Positions 11,297 to 20,693 of a stretch of DNA of 25,341 bases are shown in pieces. A model generated the notes under the pieces. It worked only from the letters and a program-made list of their open reading frames with translations. It searched no databases and was not told the DNA's origin. Position 1 is the first letter of the stretch. Each line of letters opens with the position of its first letter. Position numbers and translations under genes: made by a program. Source of the DNA: Silene noctiflora (lineage: Eukaryota > Streptophyta > Magnoliopsida > Caryophyllales > Caryophyllaceae); the NCBI GenBank assembly GCA_009801015.1, contig VHZZ01000730.1:70871-96211 (forward strand), read 5' to 3'.

Positions 11297-11425
11297 CTGA
11301 AACAAATAAGACGGGATTTTTTAGTCATTTTATTGTGAAATGTAACCACAACGGTCCAGCTTAGTGTTACAATTTATGGAGTTATGATAACTTATTCTCC
11401 AAAAATAATCACATTTGAATGTAAA
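11297..11425 (-). mobile_element. Partial copy of family B
   Basis: GTCTGAAACAAATAAGACGG at the left, ATTTTATTGTGAAATGTAA next, and ATGATAACTTATTCTCCAAA further on match the reverse complement of the 18303-18475 element in the same order. An extra insertion of about 35 bp lies between the last two blocks. The opposite terminus is not found. Confidence 0.5.
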
Positions 11426-12690
11426 AAGTCGACCAACTCATGATAGTTTAATTAGTCAACGGTCTGGTGAATATAGGGAGGAGGTCGTTGACGCACGTGC
11501 ATGGGAGTATGGGACTGGTGTAGTCAATTATTAGTCGCTAAGTTGTGTGTATAATTAGGTAACATAATTATTTAAGAACATTAAAGTAATTACTTGTCCG
11601 TAATTCCCTCCTCGATTGCTTGGATTATTAAGTGCCTAAGGGACAAAGGTCTCTTAATTTAATAATAAAATGCGTGACCTCCGTATTTGGCTACTGTACG
11701 TAATTTAATTGCTTCAACGAGACAACGACAAACTGATTGGTAATGATACTAATTACGAACGAGACGGTATCAAACTATAGACACGTAGTAAGACAGTCTT
11801 ATTCTATAATTTGTGTGGTAGTAAATGTTAATGGTTGTTATTTCTTATTTTGAGAAGTAGTAGTATTGGGTAGATGTACTTGACTTGTAATTATTTTTTC
11901 AGAAATTCCCGAGAATAATCTCAAGTTAATCCCGCCAAGGAACCCGACTTGCTTTCGCTGCCATGGCCTTGTGATAAGAGGATCATCTCTATTGTGAACA
12001 AAAATATATAAGAAGAGGATGAACATAGTGGAAATGAATGTAGGGCATAGAGAAAATAATGGGTTAAAAATTGAGAGGGCAAAAGAAAAAATAAGAGGTT
12101 GATGTACTTTGTAAAGAACATGCTCTAAGGCTGGAGTTGAGGTGACTGATGAATGAGAGTGTTTCACTGGGATGAATGACTTAATAGGACCACATCATAC
12201 ACAGGATTAGAGGGGAGGAGCAAAGCAAAATGATCGTGGTCTTCTGGGCGGTATGAAACTCCATGAATAGAGAATATCATGGGGGAAATAGGTGAGAGCC
12301 GGAGAGGGTGGTTGAAAATATATCAAGTTTTTGGTGAGCAAGGAATGATCCCGCAAGTGAGAAGGTTGCCAAAAACAGACGATGAATAATGGGAGTTGCC
12401 TTGAGTGCTCATGCGGACGTAATGGGGGGAGATGGGTTGCGGACTGGGAGTAGTGATCCAGGATCATAATGGCTGTGGAGAGAGCAGGAATACAACTAAC
12501 TAAGGAGGGGAAAGGGACGGAAATTGCGCAAGTAACAGCTACTCGTAGGTAGTTTGGGTTGATGACGGTATATCAAATGGGGATCGACATTGCATTCATA
12601 AGGAGTTGGCTATGAATGCAATGACGATAAATTGAGAAGAAAGAGTTCACCGCCCTTGTCATCCTCGCGACTCGAATCCAACTGAACTAG
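11426..12690. other. Intergenic DNA between convergent genes
   Basis: Two - strand open frames (11838-12167 and 12207-12467) lack recognisable domains. The stretch around 11930-12640 is less AT-rich than its surroundings and might be an old transposon or gene fragment, but no family could be named. Confidence 0.4.
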
Positions 12691-12979
12691 ACCACAAAAA
12701 GACATTTTATAGTTGCAATATAAAATTGTACATATCAGGGCTACAAGAAACAAGTGGGAGGCTAGAGAATGCTAATGACTGATATACATACAGCTTATGC
12801 AAGTCGGTGAACAAACAGTTCAGGTTTCTTGAGAGTCCATTCCATCTCTTATTCGAGATTTCATTCTATCTATATTGACAGCCATGGACCTGAAGATTGA
12901 AATATGTTATCCCATATTTGCTGACATTCATGTTCTTCACATTATTGCATTCTGCTTTCACTTTGGAGAATCTTCAATC
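12690..12979 (-). other. Possible terminal non-coding exon of SPL
   Basis: This stretch follows the strong acceptor at 12980 and contains no long ORF. It ends in T/A-rich sequence (TACAATTTTATATTGC, then TATAAAATG on the - strand) compatible with a plant polyadenylation region. It depends on the candidate 3' intron being real. Confidence 0.3.
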
Positions 12980-13678
12980 CTGCAAGGCAGACAACAGCAA
13001 AAACTTCATTCATGTTTTGGATACTAAACAAGACCGATAATTATTGTGTACAAATGTCTTACAGTATGAGACGGTCTTTAAAAACACTAATTTGTTGATA
13101 ATAATAAATGATTGTTAAATCAATAAAATGACCATCTCACATTGTACAAGATCAAGAAGACAGTTGGTGGAACTCATGAATGATCTAGGTTTGTTACTCG
13201 GCATCATCAATTCATCATAATTGCAGACTGTCTCCCTATACGATTTTAAACCCACACACATTCCAACAAGTTGGAGCTTCGGTTCATAGTTTTTTTCATG
13301 CAAATATATGATTATGGCACTCCCTTCATTCATTTAGATGCCAATATGCTATATATATTCCATCTTGCACTATTTGTTTTGATTACATAAATTTCCTTTT
13401 CCGGAAAAACAGTGACCCCGAAAAAGACCAAAAAACACTTCTTTCCGACAAATAGGTTCCACCATGTTTAGACTCATCTACTTGCACCATCCACTAGCAA
13501 GTTATATTTTTCCATTTTACCCTTCTATTCTTGCTCTTTCTTAAACTTTGTGCCATTCACAAGCTAGCCTCTATGTTTAACCGTAAAAAGGTTATTTTTA
13601 GATGATCGTAATGAAAAATGTGCCGAGAACAATGAATCCATGAAAGTTACCTCTCATAGTCTTACCTCATTTTGTTAC
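12980..13678 (-). other. Candidate intron in the SPL 3' untranslated region
   Basis: Eleven bases after the SPL stop codon (TAG, 13692-13690) the - strand reads CACAG|GTAACAA, a strong donor (intron starts at 13678). A strong acceptor, TCTGCCTTGCAG|GATTG, ends the intron at 12980. The intervening 699 nt are AT-rich. This would place a non-coding last exon from 12979 down to about 12700. It is inferred from splice-site quality only. Confidence 0.45.
13056..13150. mobile_element. Short inverted-repeat element in the SPL 3' region, about 95 bp
   Basis: GTCTTACAGTATGAGACGGTC at the left is imperfectly mirrored by GACCATCTCACATTGTACAAG at the right. The AT-rich interior is about 50 bp. It lies inside the candidate 3' untranslated intron of SPL. 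Related TAAGACGGTC-type motifs occur at 9887 and 11171. Confidence 0.45.
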
Positions 13679-13689
13679 CTGTGTCCATT

Positions 13690-16600
13690 CTAAGACCAGA
13701 AACTTTCCGTTTCCTGCTTGTCAATTGCGGTTTGCCTCTGGTTTTCAACTCGCTGAAGCTGGGATGACAACTGAAGCAAATTAACAGTGGTCCCCTCCTC
13801 AAATGGCAAACGGTTATTGGGATTTACAAATTCTGAACCTTGGAAAATACCATCGCCGAAACTAGAATTCGCAGAATCACCATTACTAAGTATTGTCAGT
13901 GAATACTTGTTGTGATCTTCACTTGTTAGACCCCTTGAGCCAACTCCAAGGAGCTTTTCAGAGACTTCAGATACACTATAGTGTGGACTTCTATTTGGCA
14001 CTACTGAAGTATGAGTTTCAGGTAATCCTGATGGATGATCAGTAGAGTTATAGTTCCGTGATTGAGATGACAGAAGAGAGAGAGCACTACCGGACTCCGA
14101 TATGCCCGGGAATCCTTGAACGGTAGATGCTGCACCAAAAGGTGTCAAGTCTTCGCTCCCTAACGAGTTCATTTGGACCAACACACTTTGCGACCTATTG
14201 TCACTTGTGTTGTCGATAGTACAGTATTGTTTCCCTAGAAGAAAAGGGGGCAAAACTGACTTTTCCTGAAGCCGTCCATTAATGAAACTTGATTTATGAG
14301 AATAGTCTAAACCATTTTCAATCTTTACATGAGGAACCCAGCCATCTGTTCCGTATTTCTCAGAATTAGATGTGTCTCTAGGAAGAATATCTTGGCAAAT
14401 AAAAGATGCCGCAGTTAGTGTAGTTCCTTGAAACTTGCTCCCAACAGAGCCTGCATGACATGCACTATGTTATATTAACAGAAAAAGTTATCGGAGAAGA
14501 AGGGCGGAAACCACCTTAATATTTAAAAACACTCCATATTGTTCAATCTATTCTCCATTAAATGATATGTTACTTCAGTTCTTAAGTATGGTTGTGCTGT
14601 GCGTTGCGTGTCTTGACATTTCATTTTTTATAAAAACAAGAAACTTCTACAGAAACACCTGTGCCTGAGTCCAACACTTCGACACTGTGGCACGTCCAAC
14701 AGTTAAAGCTAAGTCAAGATAAGCATAAATGAAATGTCTAACGATCACGCTAAACTATTTGAAAACTATTATGTGTGGCTACACAATGGCAGGTCCGTCA
14801 AGAACTCAGCAGGTAATAGCTTATTCTATTGAACCCAGGAAAACATTGGATTGGATTAAGTAAACACAATGCAGCCATGCCAGGAATAGTTGACAAATCA
14901 GTCAGAATAAGTGGAACACGTCTACTACTTGACAAAGTCAGGTAAAAGGCGGGCAAGTTAGCCAACGGGTGAGAGTCGCCCCAGACAACTGGCTTGCAGC
15001 CATGCATGAAGTTAATAACTATGAGCAACAGAAGAAAGGTTGCACCGATGAATAATTGTTGATAACGACTATCCAAGACAATAAAATTATTTACCAGCTG
15101 TCCATCAGTTTAAAAATTTGTTCTATCCATACTTCCGTAACTCTTAGGTAGTTGAATGCAATTGCTCGAAGCGCTTTATAGGAGGGTGCATTTACGCCAC
15201 AATCAGAATTTAATGTGTATCAAAAGCTAGAGTCTAATACTCCATAGCTTACAATTTCCAATCCAAAAGAACTATACTCAGTAAAAGAACCATAAGGGTG
15301 AGTGAATATTACCAGTGTATGAAAAAGCTCTTCCAGCTCTGCCATTGTTATAACCTACTTGTGGTTTCCGCCTTCTTTGGTTGTGCCCTGCAAGTCGTTT
15401 ACGACAACTGCGCTTACCATCATCAAATTCACCCAACAAATGGAACCTGTATGAGCACAAGCTAAAATAATAAAATAAAATGGCACACTTTTAATCTGTG
15501 CAACGACAAATGGCATCAACCAAAAATTCATTCTCAATAAATCCAAAGACTCATTATTACTCGACTATGGAATTGATTGAATAAAGCAAAACGACTCACT
15601 AAACTCTATGCTTCTTGCACCGTGAAGTGTAAAGCGCCAATGCATTTCAGCGCAATTTTCATTATGGGTCACCTGAAGTGCCTCCATTGAGGTAGTAAGA
15701 GGCACCACAGACGTCAGACGAATGACAGGGTGCCATCAGGTGAAACTGAACTACTGAAGTACAACCATACTCAAAGCTTGAAACAGAAGATAAAAGGGTA
15801 ACTTTTCAAGTAAAGTTTTGAAACACAAGATATATGGACAGGTAACAAAATGCCTTCTATCAAATGTATAAGAACAAACAAATACAAAAATGACGAAGCA
15901 AAGCCATCTTGTTAAGGTAATACGGTCAAGACATGTATGGAAGTTAATACATAATACTTCCTCCGTTTTCATATGATGTACCCATTGTATTAAAATATTC
16001 CACTTATATATTCAACAAATGGATACATCATATAAAAACGGAGGAAGTAATACATACGTACTTGTATAGAACGAAATGAGAAAGCAAACAATAATGAAAA
16101 CTTGTGAAGGTAAGCTAAAAGATCAACGAACAGATGTACTCCCTCCGTCCCGGTCATTTGTTGTCCTTTTCCATTTTGGGGTGTCTCAATGATTTGCTGT
16201 CCTTTCTATTTTAGTATTTCATTTGATAGGTAATTTGATCATTCACATTCAATTTAGTCCATTTGTCATCTTATAATTGGCTCTCTCCTTTTTCCTTGAC
16301 CTTTGTGCCAAAACCAAAGGACAACAAATGACCGGGACGGAGGGAGTATAAGTTAATACATAAACAATCATAACTTAATGATAAGCTTAAAGGACAATAA
16401 GGCCAGAACAACTGTGTAAGAACAAGCATAATGGTGAGTAAGGGAAAGGAAGATGCAGGTCAATAAATTCGTATAGTTTTGAGTTTTGAGAGAGTGATCA
16501 TAAATTTTTTTGTAGAGAAACAAGAGATAAATTTCGAGGAATTTTTTCCCATATCTTTTCGAAACGTCTACGAACTTATCTTAATTTTTCTGAATATAGA

Positions 16601-17446
16601 CCAGTTCCCAGTTCCCACTTCCCACCATCTAAAGAGGCCAGGAATGAAAAGTTATACAGGATAAAGTTTCAGAAGGATTTTCTTCACATCATCACAAAAC
16701 ATCATACTAATCATTTTCAACTTTATACACTGCTCTTGAGCTCATTTTCCTACCTAATACCTAGGAATTGAACTAATTATCAAAAAGGTGAAAGAAAAGA
16801 ACACAAACCTGCTACACTGCTGACAAAACCTCTGCTCTATTCCATTAACAATAACTTTACTGGTTTTTGAGTGAGCATCACAAACTTTATGCCTCTTGTG
16901 GTAATCTTTTGCATTACTAAGATCTTTATTGCAACCATGAACTATACAGTATACAATCTGAGAGCTTAAGCTTGTTCCTCGAACTCTTTTCACTCGAGTT
17001 GAGGATTCCGACAAAGAAGGTGCTACTCTAGATGAACTAGACTTCAAGTTATCACCAAATCCTCCTAATTTCAAATCAATCAATGATGATTCACGGCTAT
17101 TCGAGTCAACAACTGAGCTCGAGAGCTTCGAGCTTGATTCCTCCTCAACAGACACAGGATTAGAAATAACCATAACGTCCCCAACACTAGCCTCATTGTA
17201 AAACACATTCTTTGATGAATCATGAGGAAACTCATCTCTTATCAATTCAGACAAACCCAATTCAGGAAAACCGGGGTTTTCGACTGATTGTTGACTTTGA
17301 ACTAACATAGTATCCTCATAACTAAAGGGTACCTTGAAATCCCACCCATTTAACAAATTCTTGCTTCTACTAACTGAATCTGATGGTGCTAATGTTTCAT
17401 TTGATACATAACCCTTGTCCAGAGAATCAAAACACCATGATTCCAT
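13690..17446 (-). CDS. SPL6: SPL6-like SBP-box transcription factor, 3 coding exons, miR156-regulated
   Basis: Coding exons on the - strand are 17446-16809, 15446-15313 and 14450-13690 (introns of 1362 and 862 nt, GT-AG), giving 510 residues. The SBP domain spans about 167-242. Zinc ligands are all present with the family spacing: C167, C172, C189, H192 for site 1 and C208, C211, H215, C227 for site 2. The basic nuclear-localisation segment (K224, R225 ... R237-K240) overlaps site 2. Intron 1 splits R213 inside the SBP domain, the conserved intron position of the family. The N-terminus (MESWC...), the Ser-rich [10 protein letters not shown] segment at about 121-130 and the C-terminal [12 protein letters not shown] stretch recall SPL6-type proteins of other dicots. 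Family knowledge: a nuclear factor that binds GTAC-core promoter sites. The start at 17446 (A at -3, G at +4) was preferred over an in-frame ATG 36 bases upstream. There are no ankyrin repeats, so it is not the large SPL1/12 type. Confidence 0.95.
14068..14087 (-). promoter_or_regulatory. miR156/157 target site in SPL coding exon 3
   Basis: The mRNA reads GUGCUCUCUCUCUUCUGUCA, the standard miR156 target of SPL genes. It differs from perfect complementarity to miR156 (recalled from family knowledge) at one internal position. It lies in codons 379-385 (SALSLLS), and the ALSLLSS peptide is the usual hallmark. By family knowledge the microRNA represses the transcript in juvenile tissue, and repression falls with age. 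Confidence 0.95.
15957..16047. mobile_element. Stowaway MITE, 91 bp, in SPL intron 1
   Basis: Terminal inverted repeats CTTCCTCCGTTTTCATATGA / TCATATAAAAACGGAGGAAG, nearly perfect over about 23 bp, are flanked by TA dinucleotides (15955-15956 and 16048-16049). The TCCGTTT-type ends and TA target site define the Stowaway (Tc1/mariner-derived) class. Non-coding. Confidence 0.85.
16139..16346. mobile_element. Stowaway MITE, 208 bp, in SPL intron 1
   Basis: The ends are perfect inverted repeats of 31 bp starting CTCCCTCCGTCCCGGTCATT, flanked by TA on both sides (16137-16138 and 16347-16348). Perfect ends suggest a fairly recent insertion. It lies 91 bp from the neighbouring 91-bp Stowaway element. 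Confidence 0.92.
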
Positions 17447-17595
17447 AATACATATACACACACAAACAAACAAATAACACAATAAAAATCAATCAATCAA
17501 ATTTCTATAAAAGCACACAATCAACCTCCCAATTCAAAATCTAAGAAAGTTACAAACTTGGTACAATCCCATTGAACAACATCTAACCTAATCCA

Positions 17596-17658
17596 TCATA
17601 ATTGATTAAACCCGACAAAATCCATCAAATTTGAAGCTGAAAGCTTGCAGCAAATCAT
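17596..17658 (-). CDS. Small upstream ORF, repeat unit 1 (20 codons)
   Basis: ATG to TGA on the - strand encodes MICCKLSASNLMDFVGFNQL. It is the copy nearest to the SPL start and does not overlap it. It differs from unit 2 by 8 bases, all of which change an amino acid, so nothing suggests selection on the peptide. The length, start and stop match the other units exactly. Translation is unproven. Confidence 0.3.
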   Translation of the reverse strand: MICCKLSASNLMDFVGFNQL

Positions 17659-17710
17659 GACACAAACCCAGAAAAACCCAAAACCCAGAAATCCCAATTA
17701 ACCTAATCTA

Positions 17711-17773
17711 TCATAAATCAATAAACCCAAGAAAATTCCTCAAATTTGAAGCTGAAAACTTGCAGCAAATCAT
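17711..17773 (-). CDS. Small upstream ORF, repeat unit 2 (20 codons)
   Basis: ATG to TGA on the - strand encodes MICCKFSASNLRNFLGFIDL. It has the same 63-nt length as units 1 and 3, with no indels. It may be a leader ORF of SPL, or sit inside a 5' intron and never be translated. Confidence 0.3.
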   Translation of the reverse strand: MICCKFSASNLRNFLGFIDL

Positions 17774-17808
17774 GACACAAACCCAGAAAATCCAATTACC
17801 CTAATCTA

Positions 17809-17871
17809 TCATAAATCAATAAACCCACTAAAATTAATCAAAGTTGAAGCTGAAAACTTGCAACAAATCAT
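17809..17871 (-). CDS. Small upstream ORF, repeat unit 3 (20 codons)
   Basis: ATG to TGA on the - strand encodes MICCKFSASTLINFSGFIDL. It differs from unit 2 at six bases, one of them synonymous (TGC/TGT). The first nine residues are the best-kept part across units, which could equally reflect DNA-level similarity. Confidence 0.3.
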   Translation of the reverse strand: MICCKFSASTLINFSGFIDL

Positions 17872-18081
17872 GAAACAAAACCCAGAAAACAAGACAAATT
17901 CAGACCCACATCATAACTTCAGTAAACATTATAGATCAGTTCAAAGTACAAAACTTTAGTAAAAATACAATAAACAAATGTAGAGTAAAAGAAGTAAATA
18001 TGTATAGAAAAGAAGAAGTAAAAGTGTGTGAAATGATAATTGGAGCCGCCTCAATAATTGAGAAAGTGAGAAAAATATTAC

Positions 18082-18300
18082 CAAAGATTTGATGAAATAA
18101 CAAGGAAAAAGAGTGTTGCTTTGGTTTATTTATTTTATTTATTATTTATTGTATTTTTGTCAGATGATTATGGAGAATATGAAGCTTCAATGGATTGGGT
18201 TTGTGACTTTGTGGTACTTTTTGCTGGGTAGCTTTTTAGCAGGCTGACTCACCCAGAAAGAGAGAGAGAGAGGGGGAGAGGGACGAAGAAAAAAGCTAGT
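18082..18300 (-). promoter_or_regulatory. SPL upstream region with a CT-rich tract
   Basis: On the - strand this holds a CT-rich tract at about 18250-18275 (CCCCCTCTCTCTCTCTCTTT), then an AT-rich run with AATAAATAATAAATAAAATA at about 18125-18150. Either could mark the transcription start area. The sequence does not decide between them. Confidence 0.35.
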
Positions 18301-18302
18301 CT

Positions 18303-18475
18303 CCTTCAGACAAACTATTTTCGGATGAAACAATAAGACGGAATCTTGACATCTTTTTACAATCGGATTACTTTTGAAAAATAAGTTATCATTTACATTT
18401 AACCATAAAATAATTTACAAATCCCGTTTTATTTATTTCAGACAAAATTGATCATCTTAAACAAAAATTTACTTA
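18303..18475 (+). mobile_element. Terminal-inverted-repeat element, family B, about 173 bp
   Basis: The left arm (CAGACAAACTATTTTCGG, then GAAACAATAAGACGGAAT) is mirrored by the right arm (ATCCCGTTTTATTTATTTCA, then GACAAAATTGATCATC). It lies just upstream of the SPL CT-rich tract and so could sit in the SPL promoter. Confidence 0.5.
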
Positions 18476-18896
18476 TTTCACGAGGTTAGCATTTTTTTTT
18501 TCTCTTGAAAAAGACTACCAAAACTTCATTTTCATTTTACTTTGTCTTTGTTTAGCAATAACAATGATAGTTTGGATGTTTACGTGTTTTAGATGATTAG
18601 TGCGGAATATCACTTTTTATAACTTTATCAGGTAAGTAGATGATATTTTTATCAATTATTCGATTCGAATCGGGTAGATATGTGTTTAAAGAGGTTTGTT
18701 CAATAGAGTTGAAAATCCAAAACTTGCAATCTGTTCTAGCTATTTTCTCGTAAAAAAGTAGATGATTAAGTTAGCAACTTTAGAGTGATATACAAGTCCG
18801 TATAATGAATAATAAATAAATAATTTTTTCATTCTGATCAGATTAGCTATTTGAGATCGAATTATTATTCATGCTAGATTTACCTTAGAGTAGTTC

Positions 18897-19137
18897 TTCT
18901 GAGATACGGTCTTTCTATAAGTTTATTGAGAGATTATTTTACATTTTTAAGTATAAGTGGTTCTAAAAGTAATAAAACAGGTACAAATTATAATTAAAGA
19001 TAAAATGGGTACATTTATTATGTAAATAGGTACGAAATTAGTATATCACGATCAACAATAAAAGTGTCACAAAATACAAATAAAAGGGTACTGAAGTCTG
19101 ATCTCTCAATAACTTACTGAAAAACCGTTTGTCCCAA
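18897..19137 (+). mobile_element. Terminal-inverted-repeat element, family A, full copy of about 240 bp
   Basis: The left end TTCTGAGATACGGTCTTTCT...TTATTGAGAGAT is mirrored by the right end ATCTCTCAATAACTTACTGA...CCGTTTGTCCC. The interior is non-coding and AT-rich. A reverse-orientation partial copy lies at 7310-7452. The superfamily is not assigned, because the target duplication is unclear. Confidence 0.6.
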
Positions 19138-19149
19138 GTTTTAGTGTTT

Positions 19150-19550
19150 ACCTTAAGACATTGACATGGAGTATTGTGATTGGTTTAATTCAAAACATAT
19201 CAAACAAAACGATTAAAATTAAGCATTGTTTTATTCCCAAATCACAATCATTCCGAAAAGAAGGTATTAAGAGCATCCACATTGAAGATGATGGTTTGAT
19301 GTGAAAATTTTTAAGAATGGTAAAAATAAGAGAAGGAAAGTGAGGTGTCAAAATAAGAGAAGGAAAGTGAGGTGTCAAAATAAGAGGATGGAGATATTGG
19401 GATATGGGTGAAAGTGAGGTGTCAAAATTAGAGAAGGAAAGAGAAGAAATAAGAGGAGAAAATCATCCTCTTGGATGTGGATGCTCTAATTGGGCGATCG
19501 CATTCATTCCATGCGAGAAGAAGGTATTAATCAGGTGATCGCAATAGCGT
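19150..19550 (+). repeat. Duplicated non-coding segment, copy 1 (interrupted by a MITE)
   Basis: ACATTGACATGGA, GATTGGTTTAATTCAAA, AAGCATTGTTTTATTC and AAGGTATTAA occur here in the same order as in copy 2 at 20199-20335. The 216-bp Tourist-like element sits within it. The last 40 or so bases (ATTCATTCC ... GGTATTAATCAGGTGATCGC) are themselves a partial further duplication. Confidence 0.6.
19271..19486. mobile_element. Tourist-like (PIF/Harbinger-type) MITE, 216 bp
   Basis: The ends GAGCATCCACATTGAAGATG / CATCCTCTTGGATGTGGATGCTC are inverted repeats, with TAA on both sides (19268-19270 and 19487-19489), the target size of PIF/Harbinger elements. The interior contains a direct repeat: two full copies of AATAAGAGAAGGAAAGTGAG, each followed by GTGTCAAAA, and a partial third. 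A copy of the host sequence without the element exists at about 20310. Confidence 0.8.
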
Positions 19551-20198
19551 ATTTAGGATTTGAAAATAAAGGATGCAAAAAAATAAACAAACGATTTCGG
19601 CAACGAGATCTAAAATTTATAAACCAAAAATTTGTGAGCTAAAGTAAAACACTAAATTAAAATAAAGCTAGATCTGAAAAATCCGAGTAATATAAATAAA
19701 AATAAAAATTTGTGAGTGTATTCTAACTACGAAAAGAAATGTATGCATTAAATAACTTTAAAGACACATTTACGACTAAAAAATGATATAAAATGGAAAA
19801 GAAACACTTAATAAGTAGATATTTCAAAAGGAGGGGACACTTAATAAGATGGGTCATGTATTATAAGTAAGACAAAAGCAAAATGTATAAGGAAAAACAA
19901 CATATTTGTTTCATATGCACAAGTAGGATGATATTTTGACCCGTTTTATGTTAAGATGGATACATTCCTCTTAAGGGAGACTAATTGAATAAAAAAAGCA
20001 TAGGAAAATGACTAAGACAAATGGATTAAAGTGAAACTAATCATAATATTGCTAACAAAATTTATGCTATAATAAAATCGGGATCAATTGGAATGTAATC
20101 TGAAATTATTCATTTTGTATCAAAACATTTTACACTATTTGTTGTGAGTTACTTTCAAATCTGAATGCTCTAAGATTAAATTATCATTATATTAGATT
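19551..20198. other. Intergenic DNA, nothing recognised
   Basis: AT-rich with no gene. The motif AAGTAGGAT...ACCCGTTTTAT at about 19921 recurs at about 20510, which hints that the duplication described nearby was once longer. Confidence 0.4.
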
Positions 20199-20335
20199 TA
20201 CCGAAAAACATTGACATGGATTTATATGATTGGTTTGATTTAAATCATACCAAACAAAAACAAGTATAATTAAGCATTGTTTTATTCACAATCATTCGTT
20301 GCAAAGGATGGTATTAATCGAGTGATCGTTACCTC
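20199..20335 (+). repeat. Duplicated non-coding segment, copy 2 (empty site)
   Basis: This copy aligns with 19150-19267 plus 19487 onward. It lacks the Tourist-like element and reads GGTATTAATCGAGTGATCG across the insertion point, with a single TAA. Confidence 0.6.
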
Positions 20336-20625
20336 ATGATGATATATTTTTTGAAGAAAACCTGATGATGTTTTGTTGATATCATAAATTTTTATTTCAA
20401 ACAGTCATATTAGTCTTAACTTTAAAACGAGTCAAGTATTATATATAAGATAAAACGAAATGTCATGAGATTAGCAAGAGGTTGGTCTCATCTATGTAAA
20501 ATTGTAAGTAGGATATTATTTAACCCGTTTTATTCTACGATATGCAAAAGCGTGGAAAAAAGGGTTTGAAAAATGGACGTAAACATAAAGACCAATTATG
20601 TTGGCACCAACCTAGGCAGGCCCCC

Positions 20626-20693
20626 CTCCCTCCCTTCCTCCCTCCCTCTACGACAATTGCGTAGCTATTACATTCATTCATTCATTCATTCAT
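20626..20693 (+). repeat. CCCT-rich tract and ATTC microsatellite
   Basis: CCCCCCTCCCTCCCTTCCTC runs into CCTCCCTC (about 20626-20648), followed by CATT repeated through 20671-20693. No gene is nearby. Confidence 0.9.

Larger units (their letters stand above)
17584..17890 (-). repeat. Three-copy tandem repeat upstream of the SPL ATG
   Basis: Three diverged units of about 100-115 bp share a core that on the - strand reads CATGATTTGCTGCAAG...TCAGCTTCAA. The same landmark octamer GAAGCTGA (+ strand) occurs at 17633, 17748 and 17846, i.e. spacings of 115 and 98. Each unit contains a complete 20-codon ORF (see separate entries). Confidence 0.85.
17541..18081 (-). other. Candidate intron in the SPL 5' leader
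   Basis: On the - strand CTTTG|GTAATATTTTT at 18081 is a plausible donor, and GTAACTTTCTTAG|ATTTTG ending at 17541 is a plausible acceptor, 95 nt before the ATG. The interval is AT-rich and contains the three-copy tandem repeat. Whether the repeat is spliced out or kept in the mature leader depends on this call. Confidence 0.4.

Noticed and set aside
11838-12467. Two adjacent - strand open frames of 109 and 86 codons
   Set aside because: No recognisable domain, no splice signals linking them convincingly, and composition typical of T-rich non-coding DNA read in reverse.
17447-17482. In-frame upstream ATG adding 12 residues to SPL
   Set aside because: The extension (MCYLFVCVCICI) derives from a GT/AT-rich leader. 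MESW matches the usual start of SPL6-like proteins and its ATG has better context.
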